This document shows, in pieces, positions 1 through 10,696 of a DNA stretch of 64,000 nt. Source of the stretch: Haliotis asinina (taxonomy: Eukaryota > Mollusca > Gastropoda > Lepetellida > Haliotidae); the NCBI RefSeq assembly GCF_037392515.1, contig NC_090282.1, positions 53,096,843 through 53,160,842 on the forward strand, written 5' to 3'. Positions within the stretch are counted from its first letter, which is position 1; every line of letters begins with the position of its first letter. Made by a program: the position numbers and the translations under genes. The notes below the pieces were generated by a model. It saw only the letters and a list, made by a program, of their open reading frames with translations, had not been told where the DNA came from and did not search any database.

Positions 1-1804
1 ATGTATTGTTGCTTTTTAAATGTTCAACGCCATTGTTTGCGTAGATGGGTCGTTCATGCATGGTAAGAGCTGACAGTCGTAACCGTAACGTCTGCAATTC
101 CGAATACTGTGCAGCTGCTTCTGAAAAAAAACCAATGGTATTTGAAGTAAGCATTGTAATGTTGAAGAGTTGAAGATGTCATTCAGAAGTTACTTGACAT
201 CGTCAAGTCGTAACTCTCAGGGTCGTTATGGATGAATCACTGTACTTGCATATCAGGTTAACGTTAAGTATACACCATGTCTAACTGAAACCCATGTTTA
301 ATGGGAACTACACCTTCATTGCCACATTGCTGAGTATATTTCAGATGTGATGTGGCATTTAAATTACATACCACAGTTATGAAAATATGCAGATACACGT
401 GGACATGTATCAGCACATTGGTACATAGCTGTAGATATTCAATTTCGTTGTTGTGGACAATCGGATCACTATATATAGCCCATGCATGTCTTCAATATAT
501 CGCAAGTCTAGATTACCGGTTTCAGGAAGATGGGGGACGTATATAGGCTTAAATGTATTATATTCTATTTTTCTATGAAAATATTTTCATTTCTGAGTCA
601 AGATGTTAGTTTTCGTTGTGGGTTATTTTGAACTCTGTGTCTTTCTGGAACTGGGAACAGGCTTCTTTGTTTTTTCGGCGATGTTCCAGCCAATTATCTA
701 TTCTGGCGCGACTTGTGTGCACCGATGAACGCTGTCCTGGTACGATGGCACTCAACCAAGTGACCGATCATCCTCGTCTATTAAGTCGCTTAAGTCGAAA
801 TAGCATCAACTAGAGATTGTTACACGTTGACGTCACTTAGGGCTCGTGAACGGATGGTGACGCAGGGTGGGGGAAAGGCATGACAGCAGTATTTATATGA
901 GTAAACACTCTCAACGAGAAGGATAACATACAACATTACGTATTTCACATACGTTTTCGCATTGAAACAGGTATCGCAACCCAATATAGTTTTACCCCGT
1001 GTTCATATTGATGCCTTTATATACAAGAACAAGTTCCAGCTCAGAGGAAAATGAGACAATGTCTACATCAAGGAGGACATGACAAGGTGCAGATACAGTG
1101 CAACACAATCTCGCCGGAGATCTGGAAATGAAGCAGAGGATCTGTTCCACTCGGACCAGTGATATCAGAGTTTATATTTGTGAACAGCGGGAAGGACTCA
1201 TACGTGTCATTCAAAGTGATTCTGACATCGACAGGTATAAGCCTTAGTAATGACGTGTATGTGTTTCACGTTCATGGTTCAATTATGAGTGTTTCGGTAT
1301 TCAAACATGTGTAAATGTACTCTTATTTATTTATTAATTGAATGTAGCATATAAACACACGACATATTCTATCTTTCTACTTGTATACGTTTGTATTAAT
1401 TTGTGTATCTACTATTCTTTGTCTCACCGCAAAACTATACAATTCTCAAGTTACATTTCCATGTACATATGTATCCAAGATTGAATAGTTGTATATATCC
1501 ATTTTTCTATCTTCTTCAGAACAATTCAGAGATCCAAACGCCGATCATAATCAAAACATCATACCAACTCAAATTTCACTATTACGAGGGAGGAACCAAT
1601 AGAAAGGGATAGCTAGGTGTTCAAGAAGCAGGGTCATATGTGCCGACAAAGGTATTTATTCATTAACCTGTGCAGTGCCGTCTCCATCCTTTCTCGCACA
1701 CCTGGCTGTCCCTTTCTCTGCACTCCTCCCATGTAACAAATAGTGAACTGAGTCAGTATTGTAATGATGTAATGTACGTTTCTTCTTCATTTCCACCAAC
1801 TAAG
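1..1804. other. Non-coding stretch, nothing recognised
   Basis: Only short chance reading frames occur here (under 70 codons) and none resembles a known protein. The composition is AT-rich with no obvious tandem or inverted structure. No tRNA-like or rRNA-like segment was recognised by eye. Confidence 0.5.
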
Positions 1805-2140
1805 GAATAACATCAGAGCGGCCTCAAGTGACAGGCCGGGAAACACCAACTAACGAAAGACGTCAGGATTGCCTCAAGTGACAGGCCGGGCAACAGCAAC
1901 TAACGAAAGGCGTCGGGATGGCCTCAAGTGACAGGCCGGGAAACAGCAACTAACGAAAGGCGTCGGGGTGGCCTCAAGTGACAAGTCAGGAAACACCAAC
2001 TAACAAATGGCGTCAGGCGGCCTCAAATGACAGGTCAAGAAACACCAACTAACGAATAATATCAGGGTCTCAATTGACAGGACGGAAACCACAAGCTAAC
2101 AGATGACGTCAGAGTGGCCTCAGGTGACAAGTCAGAGTGA
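1805..2140. repeat. 50-bp minisatellite, about 6.5 copies
   Basis: The word gcctcaagtgacaggccggg recurs at 1821, 1871 and 1921 and, with changes, at 1971, about 2020, 2067 and 2117, giving a 50-bp period. Each unit also holds a variant of aaacaccaactaacgaaagg followed by cgtcaggatg. The central units are nearly identical and the outer ones diverge, as is usual in a minisatellite that homogenises from the middle. It lies directly upstream of the Penelope-like element. Confidence 0.9.
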
Positions 2141-2257
2141 AGATGCAGCTCTTCTGAGCCTGGCTCGAAGTGACACGTGATACATCAAGCGACGAGGTAA
2201 TAACGTATCAAATGGCCACATCCTCTTTCCAACCACTCTGCTGGTACAGAAAGGTGG

Positions 2258-3161
2258 GTGACACCTTCACCATCCTTGATCCCGACCATAACCCTGCCAT
2301 CGTCCTTTGACCATCTCAACAAGCAGCACCTGCGCATCCAGTTCACGATGGAAATAGAAGACCAACAGAAACTACCATTTATAGATGTATCCTTATACAA
2401 CTCCCCCCAACAACATTACCTTCTCCGTCTACAGAAAACCCACCCACACCGACCAGTATATTCACTATCTCTCTAACCATCACCTCCAGATCAAACGTGC
2501 AGTTGTCTCCACCCTGACCAGACGAGCCAAATCTATCTGTGATCCTGACCATCTCCAAACTGAAATAGACCATCTAAGAACTACGTTCATCAACCTCAAC
2601 GGCTATCCAAAACAACTTGTAGACAGAACCATGTCATCAACCCTGCAACAGCAAGAACAACGCCAACCAAAACCTGAACCATCCCCAATTAGAAGTAACA
2701 TTCCCTTCCAAGGTCATATTAGCCACCACATCAGCCGACTGCTCAAGAAAACTGCCGGTATAGATGTGACCTTCAAGTCTGACAAAACACTCAAGACCAT
2801 TCTGAAGGCCAATGGCAGATGTACACCAACCAAGACCACTCACAAGCCCAGGGACTGCATTTACAAGCTTATGTGTGACTGTGGCAGTAGCTATGTAGGA
2901 GAGACATCTCGCCCCATAGACATCAGGCTGAAAGAGCACAGAACCTCAGTAGAAAAATCAGATCTAAAGTCAGCCCTTTCTGAACATATTGTCAACAATC
3001 CGTCACACTACATTGACTGGCAAGCAACTACAATCATAGCGACGAACGTCCATGATTGGCGACGACACAAACTCTCAGAAGCCATCAACATCAAGAGATT
3101 AGCCCCACAGATGAACAGAGACCAAGCGGTTTACCTACCCAATGCCTGGGAAATCAATTAG
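2258..3161 (+). pseudogene. Penelope RT C-terminus plus GIY-YIG endonuclease, frameshifted
   Basis: The first part (frame of 2258) reads FDHLNKQHLRIQFTMEIED then LPFIDV, the post-catalytic region of Penelope reverse transcriptases. A frame change at the C-run near 2401 passes to a 258-codon frame opening TFSVYRKPTHTDQYIHYLS, the conserved VYRKPTHTD block. Further on, IYKLMCDCGSSYVGETSRP followed by R.KEHR is the GIY-YIG nuclease, including the Cys residues and the Arg and Glu-His positions expected in canonical Penelope elements. In this family the RT copies element RNA and the nuclease nicks the target to prime synthesis. The frame ends normally at 3161 (NAWEIN stop). The family is certain; loss of activity is inferred from the frameshift and missing N-terminus. 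Confidence 0.88.
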
Positions 3162-3447
3162 ACACGAGGCTTCACCAATCATCTGCTATCCACCGTTACA
3201 GCATCATCCCACCCTTAGTATCTTAGCTTTTGTAAATTGTTAGTCTATCATCCCCCACCATTGTACACCTAACCATACATTGGCTTCTGCTGACTAATCC
3301 ATTGTAACAACACCATACCAGCCTTTGTATATTTTAATCCCCTTTTTCATCTGCTGTTTTAAATACATATACATGCTTAAATTACCTCTCTGGCTTCATG
3401 TACATTACTAGTATATATATCCTGTTTAACTGTTAGTTAGCATCCAC

Positions 3448-3478
3448 CTGACGAAGGGGCAAGGAATAGCACAGAAAC
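3448..3478 (+). ncRNA. Hammerhead-like ribozyme core in Penelope tail
   Basis: CTGACGA at 3448-3454 fits the hammerhead core CUGANGA, and GAAAC at 3474-3478 fits the second core strand. They lie 19 nt apart, about 290 bp downstream of the nuclease stop codon. Stem II pairing between them is weak here (better at 49447). Published work reports hammerhead motifs in Penelope-like elements. The assignment rests on the core words and the position; activity is inference. Confidence 0.5.
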
Positions 3479-3515
3479 GTTGTGAAAACAATAAAGAAGA
3501 AGTTGACATCCATAA

Positions 3516-4194
3516 CATTTTGTCGTGTATTAGAATACCGATTTTTAAATGCCTCTCAAGAACCCCAACTTTGTCTGGTGTGTTTGAAACTTTCTCACCG
3601 AGAAGATGCATCCGTTGCAAATATAATATTCAATACAAATATCTTTTATAATGGAATCAGGAAAGGTACATAAACATTCGGTATGCTATATGGATACTCC
3701 AGGAGAGTAGGTTATTATCTGCTGTTATTAAGTCAAGAGCACAGTCTTGGCCATTTGCACAACTCGGCAAATGTCAATAGCGTTGTCGTTATGTTGTCAC
3801 ATAACTGTCATACCCATACATATCCTTCGAAATGGATAATATTTGAAATACTTTCTCCGAACTCCGAACCTTTTCCCAACAATTCCGTTTTATGTTCCCT
3901 TTTCAGTTATTCATGGAAATGCAAAATTGCATCTGAACAATTTCTGTGTATAAAGTTCTGGGTATTTTTCAAAGAAATAATAATTATCATTGAGACGTTC
4001 AAGTACTAAATAATATAATTGTTATTTGGAAACTCTCAGAAAATTATTACTGAGATGTTTACGTAATATCTGAAGTGTTCTTACCCGTCGGTGGAGGCGA
4101 AAAGATTAATTAAATTCTCGGTATTGTTTGCACATATTTGGTGAAACACCATCACATTATTTCACTTAATATCACACTGATTTCGTAGTAACTT
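3516..4194. other. Non-coding stretch, nothing recognised
   Basis: Chance frames up to 108 codons occur on both strands, with no conserved motif. I see no inverted or tandem repeats. The stretch separates the Penelope tail from the LINE below. Confidence 0.4.
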
Positions 4195-4319
4195 TTGTTT
4201 TTATCTCTGTTGTTTGTTTGTAGGGCATCAATTTATATGGCGTCAGTTAAATTGCTTTCACTCAATGTTAGAGGATTAAGGGGTACTCAGAGAATTGTTT
4301 TTATTATTATGCCTCGTTC

Positions 4320-4512
4320 ATATGCACTGTTTTGCTCACGTGTGCAAATTTGCTCAGGTGTGCATATGCTGTCATGTGAACGCAAATGCACAGGTGTGCT
4401 AAATTGCTCATGTGTAAATTTACTCCTGGGTCAGACCCCATGCAAATGTATTTTTACACATGTGCAAAAATGCTCACGTGTGCATATGGGTCATGTGAAC
4501 GGATAGCTGTAT
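4320..4512. repeat. Short degenerate repeats of a gctcacgtgtgcaaa word
   Basis: Variants of gctcacgtgtgcaaa occur about six times (for example near 4333, 4352, 4397, 4471 and 4515), with caatatgc/catatg words between. It lies between the LINE endonuclease start and the Harbinger transposase fragment, so it may be Harbinger flanking or subterminal sequence, which often carries short repeated motifs. That link is inference. Confidence 0.45.
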
Positions 4513-4514
4513 TT

Positions 4515-4895
4515 GCTCACGTGTGTATTCAACATTTTTCGTCACAGCATCAACAACATCACCGTCATCGTTATGACCGATGTCGTCTTCTTGTCTGTCA
4601 TCGCGATCAATTGTACAACGTTCTTCGTAAACATCCTGACGCAACTCACAAATGTTGTGCAATATAACACAGGAGGCTACAACTGTAGGTGTAAACTCAA
4701 GATCTACGTCAAGACGTTTCTGGATCCGCCTCCATCGCCACTTTTATCTTCTAAACGTATTCTCGACTGTCATTCTGGCACTGCTCTGGCGGTAGTTAAA
4801 CATTGCTTGTATGAGATTAACCCTAGAATATGGCTTCAGCAGCCATGGTTTCAGAGGACAAGCCGGATCTCCAGGGATAACTATGGGTATGGAAG
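4515..4895 (-). pseudogene. PIF/Harbinger transposase C-terminal fragment
   Basis: Read on the minus strand, the segment gives IPGDPACPLKPWLLKPYSR, then FNYRQSSARMTVENTFRR, KWRWRR, KRLDVD and VVASCVILHNICE. This is the C-terminal half of a HARBI1-like DDE_Tnp_4 transposase; the family's last catalytic Glu lies in the ARM.VEN motif, and the Glu is visible here. One stop follows TFRR. The fragment lies between the endonuclease start and the linker of the plus-strand LINE, so it probably inserted there. Inverted ends and a 3-bp duplication were not found. Adjacent DNA at about 4320-4512 repeats gctcacgtgtgcaaa-like words and may belong to the same element. Confidence 0.8.
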
Positions 4896-5949
4896 CAACT
4901 TGATCAGGGAGTGTTATCTGCTTGTGTTGTCTTGGAAGAATGTAAAGGTATAGTTAGACCCAGTAATGCAATGGGATTGGATTAAATTCCCAATAATCAC
5001 AGTAAGTATTAAATATGCCAAAACTAAAACAAAAACAAAAAAGAAAAAGAAATTATAAAAACTGGATAATTAGTTACAGGATAGTGATGATGAAAACCAA
5101 TAGAAGGAACATGAAGATAACAAGACTGAATTAGAAATGATTATTGAACGGAGGGAAGAAGGGGCTTTCATAAGATCGCGAGCTAACTGGTCAGAAAAGG
5201 GTGAGAAAAGTAATACACATTTATATAGTTTAGAAAGACTGCGACAAAGTAAAAACGTTATCCGAAAATTAGTGAATGGTAACGTTGTCAGAATAGAAAA
5301 TTAACAAGATATACTTTCAGAAATTAAAGATTTTTACTCTACTTTATACTCAAGTCGAAACATAAAGACTGATGAGGACATTTTAGATTCAAGAAGATAA
5401 GCCCATGAAAGATATTGGTGTCGATAAGCTTTATAATGCTTTGAAACAAATCAAGCCGTGCAAGACGCCAGGTTTTAATGGTTTATCTAGTGAATTTTAT
5501 AAATATTTCTGGCAAGATTTAATTTTTTTCTTTAAAAAATCAGTGGAATATTCCTCTGCAATACATTCATTAAGTGTCGATGTTATAGTATTAATTTACA
5601 AACCAAATAAAGACGTAAACTACTTGAGAAATTGGAGGCCTATTGATATACGTAATATTGATTATAAAATATTTGCTAATTTTTTTTAAATAGAATAAAA
5701 TCTGTTTGAGATTATATAATTCATGAAACTGGTTTTATGAAAGGAGTGTAAATGAAAATGTGAGAGTGTTATTAGATATCATTGAAGATGAGGAACACAT
5801 ATTATTTTTCGATTTTGAGAAAGCATCTGATTCGGTTGAATTGAAGTTTATTACCAGTGCTCTGAAAATTTGATTCCCTACTAATTTTATTAATATAGTA
5901 ACCCTATGTTATGATGATATTTCATCATGTGTTATTAATGGTGGCCGAT

Positions 5950-5970
5950 CCCCCCCCCCACACACACACA

Positions 5971-6034
<64 letters not shown>
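5950..6034. repeat. Compound microsatellite (C)n(CA)n(TA)n
   Basis: A run of ten C is followed by about 22 CA units with one AA interruption and then about 14 TA units. It splits the RT coding part of the decayed LINE between motif A and the thumb region, so it arose or inserted after the LINE stopped coding. Confidence 0.98.
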
Positions 6035-6038
<4 letters not shown>

Positions 6039-6557
6039 GAATGATATGTACTGAGTTAATAAACAGCAAGCTTCGAAACATAGATTGACTCAATGGCTTA
6101 CAGTTTGCAGGAAAAGAATTGGAAGGTATATATTCCGCCGATGACTCTGCACCATTATTTACAGATAAAACTTCTATCCAGAAAACCCTTGATTTTTATG
6201 GATTTCAGTGGTCTAAAGCTTAATTTAAACAAATCAGTCCTGATGTCACTTAGAAAAGAGGACTTTTCACCTTGTGGTATTCAGAAAGCATCGCGATACA
6301 AATACTTAGGCATAATGCTAGTCTTTAATGACTTTGTTTGTTACCTAAATAACATTGAAATTTCACTAGAAGATCTAAAGAAGAGATTTGAAATCTGGAA
6401 GTCAAGAAATTTGACGATTCATGGTAGTCTCCCATTAAACAAATCAGAAGGCATTTCAAGGCTTGCTCACCAGACTGGCCGTATGTCATTCCGCGAAAAT
6501 TTTGTAAAGTCTATATCTTTTTACTTTTATTTGGAATGGCAAGTCTGAGAAAGTTTC

Positions 6558-6822
6558 GACCCGTGGAGGTCACGGGGTAGAATAGGCCTTCAGCAACCCA
6601 TGCTTTCCATAAAAGGCGACTATGCTTGTCGTAAGAGGCGACTAACGGGACCAGGTGGTCAGACTCGCTGACTTGGTTGACACATGTCATCGGTTCCCAA
6701 TTGCGCAGATCAATGCTCAGGTTGTTGGTCACTGGATTGTCTGGTCCAGACTCGATTATTTACAGACTGTCGCAATATCCCTTGAAGATTGCTGAATGCG
6801 GCGTAAAACTAAACTCACTCAC
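6558..6822 (+). mobile_element. SINE family 1, near full-length
   Basis: About 265 bp running from gacccgtggaggtcacgggg to aaactaaactcactcac. A near-identical copy with a clean target duplication is at 58252-58514, which fixes the limits. An internal tRNA-like part is suggested by ggtggtcagactcgctgact (A-box-like) and tcggttcccaattgcgc (B-box-like). The 3' tail gctgaatgcggcgtaaaac is shared with SINE family 2. Plus orientation; the last 27 bp are richer in ctcact repeats. Confidence 0.8.
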
Positions 6823-7449
6823 AAGTAGTAACATTGTTGGTCAGTTCTGAAGTGCCATAGCATGACCCCTTTGATCAAGTTCACCACTGGTTGAAACCAA
6901 AACCCAGGCGACTATGGAGTGTTCTCCAGCCCCAAGAACCCGAGGAAGCCAAAGATGGTGAGCAGACTGATTTACATGTATATGAGGCAGGTCGAGATAC
7001 CCCTTACCCCTATGACAATGTTCTATGTTTTTCCGCTGTTTAAAAAAGATCACCTTCGGGATTTTCCTATGATGACAGTTAAATATAATCTATTATTAAA
7101 CTCTTCTAAGACCTGATTTTGAAGCTCAAACCGATGGAACCTTTCGTCTACTTCCGTAGTTAGTACATTGGTAAATAAAGGGGAGAATTTCAGTACACAC
7201 CAGCTTAATGTCACTATTACCATTCTATTTATTTGGTACAAAACGAAAAATTGTACCGTTATCATTGTTCATAAACAGATGATGGAAAATTCGACATTCT
7301 TGCAAAGGTCTATGACGCTAAACTAAACGAAACTAAACTAAATAAATAAAATAAAATAAAACCTTCTTATGAAAGAGAGTTTTCGATTACCATAATAAAG
7401 ACTCACCACAGCGCCAATCCAATCATTGTGCACCCTACTGTCATGTAAT

Positions 7450-7965
7450 CTTATCATTGCACGTGCATTCGATGGACATGTTCCCAAAACACACTATTCA
7501 GAACAGAAAATACCTAAGGAGTGTCATGGTTTGGGGGTGCTTTCTGTGGGATTACCCGTTCCCGACTTTTGGTTATACGTGTGAACCTTTATCCTTGAAG
7601 GCTATCTCGACCAGGTGTTCGCCCCAGAGCGTAGTCCAGTCATGGCAGCACGTGGCCAGGTCTGCACTTTCAACATGACAATGACAGACCCCATTCAACA
7701 ATCTTGAGGAATTTTCTGCAGAAATGGGGAATCCACGTTCTTGACAATGTCATCTCAAAGCACATCGGGGATACTCTTGGTAGACGTCTGAGCACTTTCA
7801 GGAACAAACCTGAGAATTTGCAGGACCTTGGTGCTGCTTTGCAAGATCAATGACGCCGACTTACTGATAATGTGTTCTCACGTATCAGACAGTTCACGAG
7901 GATGCTTGACAGTCGTGAGCACAGGAGGTGGCCATTTACAGTACTGAATTTGAACCATCAGATTT
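7450..7965 (+). pseudogene. Tc1-like transposase relic
   Basis: SVMVWGCF at about 7525 is the Tc1 motif between the first and second catalytic aspartates. Further on, GDTLGRRLS at about 7768 matches the WD.LGRRL block just after the third catalytic residue, and RRWPFTVLNL near 7925 is the C-terminus. Frames change repeatedly and the catalytic residues themselves are not readable. Tc1 transposases cut and paste DNA at TA sites; this is a dead remnant. Inverted termini were not found. Confidence 0.7.
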
Positions 7966-10009
7966 AATTTCTTGTGAATTTACACTTTGTTTACACTTAT
8001 ATTGATAAATTCTGTAACCACATGGGGCCTATTACAGGCATTGTAATTATTCCTAGTTCATCCTACTGACCTTAACAAATACCGCTGTTCTTGTGTCCTC
8101 TCTTTTATGTTTTATTAAAATATTGTATTACTAAAATATGATTGTGGAGCAGCTTTGGCTTTTTGTCAAGTTTTGAATTGAAGACATAAACAAGAACGCT
8201 TACTTTTATGACACTTCATGTTTTTCGAAAATTGCGTTTATTTTGATGTTCAGTATATGAAAATATTGTCTGTGGAGGTAAAACAATATCTTTAACCAGT
8301 TTTTCTGCTTATATGTAAGAAACTCTTGTCAAGTTAAACACTGGAGACGAACAAACAACGGTATCTTTAATATTTGCCCCGTTTAAGCAAACGAACGTAA
8401 AATCACTCAGATTCGAATCGGGCCGACATCCACCACACACAGCGTGAAAACAGACAAAAGGAATCGAAAAGATAAAAGTTATTTTAAAAGTTATAAAAAT
8501 AACCATAAATAAACATGCAGCAAAACACTTTGTATGATGTTTGATGTCACCTTGTTCACACACCTCTGACCCTTTAACAAGATAATGTCCATCCACATGT
8601 CAGTCTTGTTGTTACAGATTTCCTGAAACCGTGGAACATTCTGGTACTCTCCTGGCCAGCTATCTGGCCAACCCCAGAATCAGACATAGGGGTTAGCTGA
8701 ATTGGGACAAGACACGGAACAACATTCCCCGAACTTTCTCAAATCACTTCGTGTCGTCTATGCGTTGTCGTTGTCATATCTGCATCAACATCGGTGGTGG
8801 CCACACACGATACTGAATTTGCGAACTGACAAAGGCGTGTCACCATGTCAAGTGTTAGATCGTATATATTTCAGCATCATCCTATCAACATTTAAACAGT
8901 CATTCAGAATACCCGCAAGTCATGTTAATATGTTTCTAATACAAAATGACATAACATGAAATAATGCACAGTTACCATATTCCAGTAGTATACATTGTTG
9001 CTTGAATATTTGACCTACAATTTGGTTATGAGGCCTAAACAAAACAATCACCAGTTCAACAGTAAAAATGAGCAACGTGAACATGCCACGGGCAGGCCTA
9101 ATGCTGCACATTCCATTTCAGCAGTTGCATGAGCTCTGGGTTGAAATCGCCAGCCAATACACAGTCTGAGGATCCGTGTGCTGCAATCCTTCAGTATTAA
9201 TCTGTCAGATGACAATGGTAATTTCTCAACAAATTTCTAGTCGATACCTGTGGTATGTAATATAAAGCTAACGAAAGAGGAAATCTCGCATTGCGTTGAA
9301 TATCATGTAAAGAACTTGGCATTGTGTGAAGGAGATTGATTTGGGTGCTGATCCTTCAGTTCGTCGTGATGGAAGAGTCTGTTAAGGCCGCGGGTAATGT
9401 TCTAATCTGACTGTGTAGTGATTGGTAATTTCAAACTGTGTAACTAATGGCCCAAATCACCCACCATACAAAGGCCTGGGGCGCAATGTGTGAATTCACA
9501 CCAAGCTGGCATACAAAAATGTTCACGACATCTCAACAGATTCCTGAGAGCAAATGCCAGTTGTCCTGGGTATCAGACAGACCAAGAGTCTGTTTACCAG
9601 TAATACTGCACAGCCCTACTAACCATTATTCAACATCACAAGCATCCCAAGCCTAAAAGCTCAGCACATTATTACTTTGGTGGCGCCATGAGGCAACCCA
9701 CCGGGACATATTGGGAGTACTTGAATAAACTCAGTCAAGGATATAGGACGTGTGACTTTTCACAAATGCACGTCTGACCAAAGCCAGCTTATCTTTACAA
9801 ATTATGTCTTTACAAAATTCGTTCTTTATATGTTTGTCACATCGTCAAAATTACATCCTTAGTCAATCAAGGCCTTGTATTTGTGAATTTTGGCCTCACT
9901 AAAATAACTTAAACAAGCGTTTGCCACTAACATGGTAATGTCCCCTCCGTTAAAAAAAAAGAAATATTTATAACATATTCACTACTTTTTACTCACACAC
10001 CAAGATACG
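7966..10009. other. Mostly unannotated; one tiny Tc1-like scrap
   Basis: No gene is supported. At 8791-8830 the words cggtggtggccacacacg and atactgaatttg echo the C-terminal coding end of the Tc1 relic at 7925-7955, so a short Tc1 scrap may lie here. The remaining chance frames (up to 95 codons) show no motif. Confidence 0.35.
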
Positions 10010-10335
10010 TGATAAGACTGGTGTCTGGATAATCACCCAGTGTAGGCTGCCGACATAACTGTGGACATTGGTTCCAATGTTTTATGGAATATTGCGTTAG
10101 TTCGGAAAGTAGACAAAGCGCTGTGGTCATGCTTGACATAAGATCATGGTCACACAAATCGGCCGGTGTCTGTGTAATCCCCCAGTCTAGGCTGTCATCA
10201 AATTTGACGACTATTTACAACAGTTTATGAGATATCGCGTTCACAAGAAAAGGGACTTACGGGCGTACGGACTGACGGACGTACATGCGCTACTGAATAC
10301 ACAGTCCCCCGTTCCGCGTTGAGGCGGGGGACCAA
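10010..10335 (+). repeat. Repeat with terminal GC hairpin
   Basis: Two related blocks (ggtgtctggataatcaccca near 10020 and ggtgtctgtgtaatccccca near 10163) are followed by a ggacggacgt-type tract and a hairpin: GTCCCCCG at 10304-10311 pairs with CGGGGGAC at 10325-10332. The arrangement of gacgga words followed by a strong hairpin recurs at 50200-50259. No coding capacity. Confidence 0.6.
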
Positions 10336-10530
10336 AACTCATACATTTAAGTTTACGATGAGCGTTTCTCCAAGATCCGAACACATTTATGATATCCCTG
10401 TAACTACTTGAGAGACTAGTAATTTGACCTTTTTTAAAGTATTAATCTTCATACTTCCGATAATTCCCAAATATCTGCAGTAATCATTGATTACATAAGT
10501 ACAGTTAGTGCTAGCACCGCTTTTTATTCA

Positions 10531-10640
10531 ATCAACATCGCGACAGGGGACACCAGAAATGGACCTGGCACATTCACAGTCTAACCATTCGTGTGGTGAA
10601 CGCTTTAACAAGGTTACCCCTCCGCTCACTCGTCATTTGT
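10531..10640 (-). repeat. SINE family 2 relic
   Basis: ggggacaccagaaatggacc, a stretch ending aacgctttaacaaggttacccc, and the order of these words match the tRNA-derived SINE at 37398-37577. It is diverged and partial. It lies just outside the 3' end of the mariner relic. Confidence 0.5.
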
Positions 10641-10696
10641 TACAAGTTTGGTACAGAAGTTAATGTACGAGAAACACAAAATATTGGTATGAATAT

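Larger units (their letters stand above)
2190..3515 (+). mobile_element. Penelope-like retroelement, 5'-truncated
   Basis: This holds the end of a Penelope-type reverse transcriptase, a GIY-YIG nuclease, a 3' untranslated region and a hammerhead-like tail. It begins inside the RT: WYRKVGDTFTIL at about 2241 matches the region around the catalytic YVDD motif, with one aspartate replaced by glycine. The closing sequence aagaagttgacatccataac at about 3490 resembles the tails at 17.6, 42.7 and 49.5 kb. Frame changes and the lost RT core mean this copy is dead. Confidence 0.85.
4225..6545 (+). pseudogene. L1/Tx1-like LINE, broken into pieces
   Basis: Several pieces lie in order on the plus strand. 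At 4236, ASVKLLSLNVRGLRG is the start of an APE-type endonuclease. At about 5150-5310, RSRANWSEKGEKSNTHLYSLE is the linker before the RT. At 5405-5689, a frame with KPCKTPGFNGLSSEFYK, a FW pair, LIYKPNKD and NWRPIDIRNIDYKI matches RT fingers. At about 5795, ILFFDFEKASDSVE is RT motif A (D in FDFEKA). After a microsatellite, SGLKLNLNKSVLMSL and KYLGI at 6200-6310 match the palm and thumb. Stops, frame changes, the internal Harbinger piece and the microsatellite show it is inactive. Clade is by motif style only. Confidence 0.8.

Noticed and set aside
1805-2140. CRISPR-like array
   Set aside because: The 50-bp units are directly adjoining and similar over their whole length, with no unique spacers; this is a eukaryotic minisatellite.
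4195-4953. Plus-strand frames of 93-146 codons suggesting a novel gene
   Set aside because: They are the antisense of the minus-strand Harbinger transposase fragment, whose motifs are clear on the other strand.
5405-5689. Intact LINE ORF2
   Set aside because: Only 94 codons are open and the surrounding pieces are in different frames with stops.
8309-8596. 95-codon minus frame with a hydrophobic segment
   Set aside because: The hydrophobic run (FMVIFITFKITFIFSIPFV) could be a membrane segment, but AT-rich DNA often gives such runs; no start context, splice site or homology supports it.
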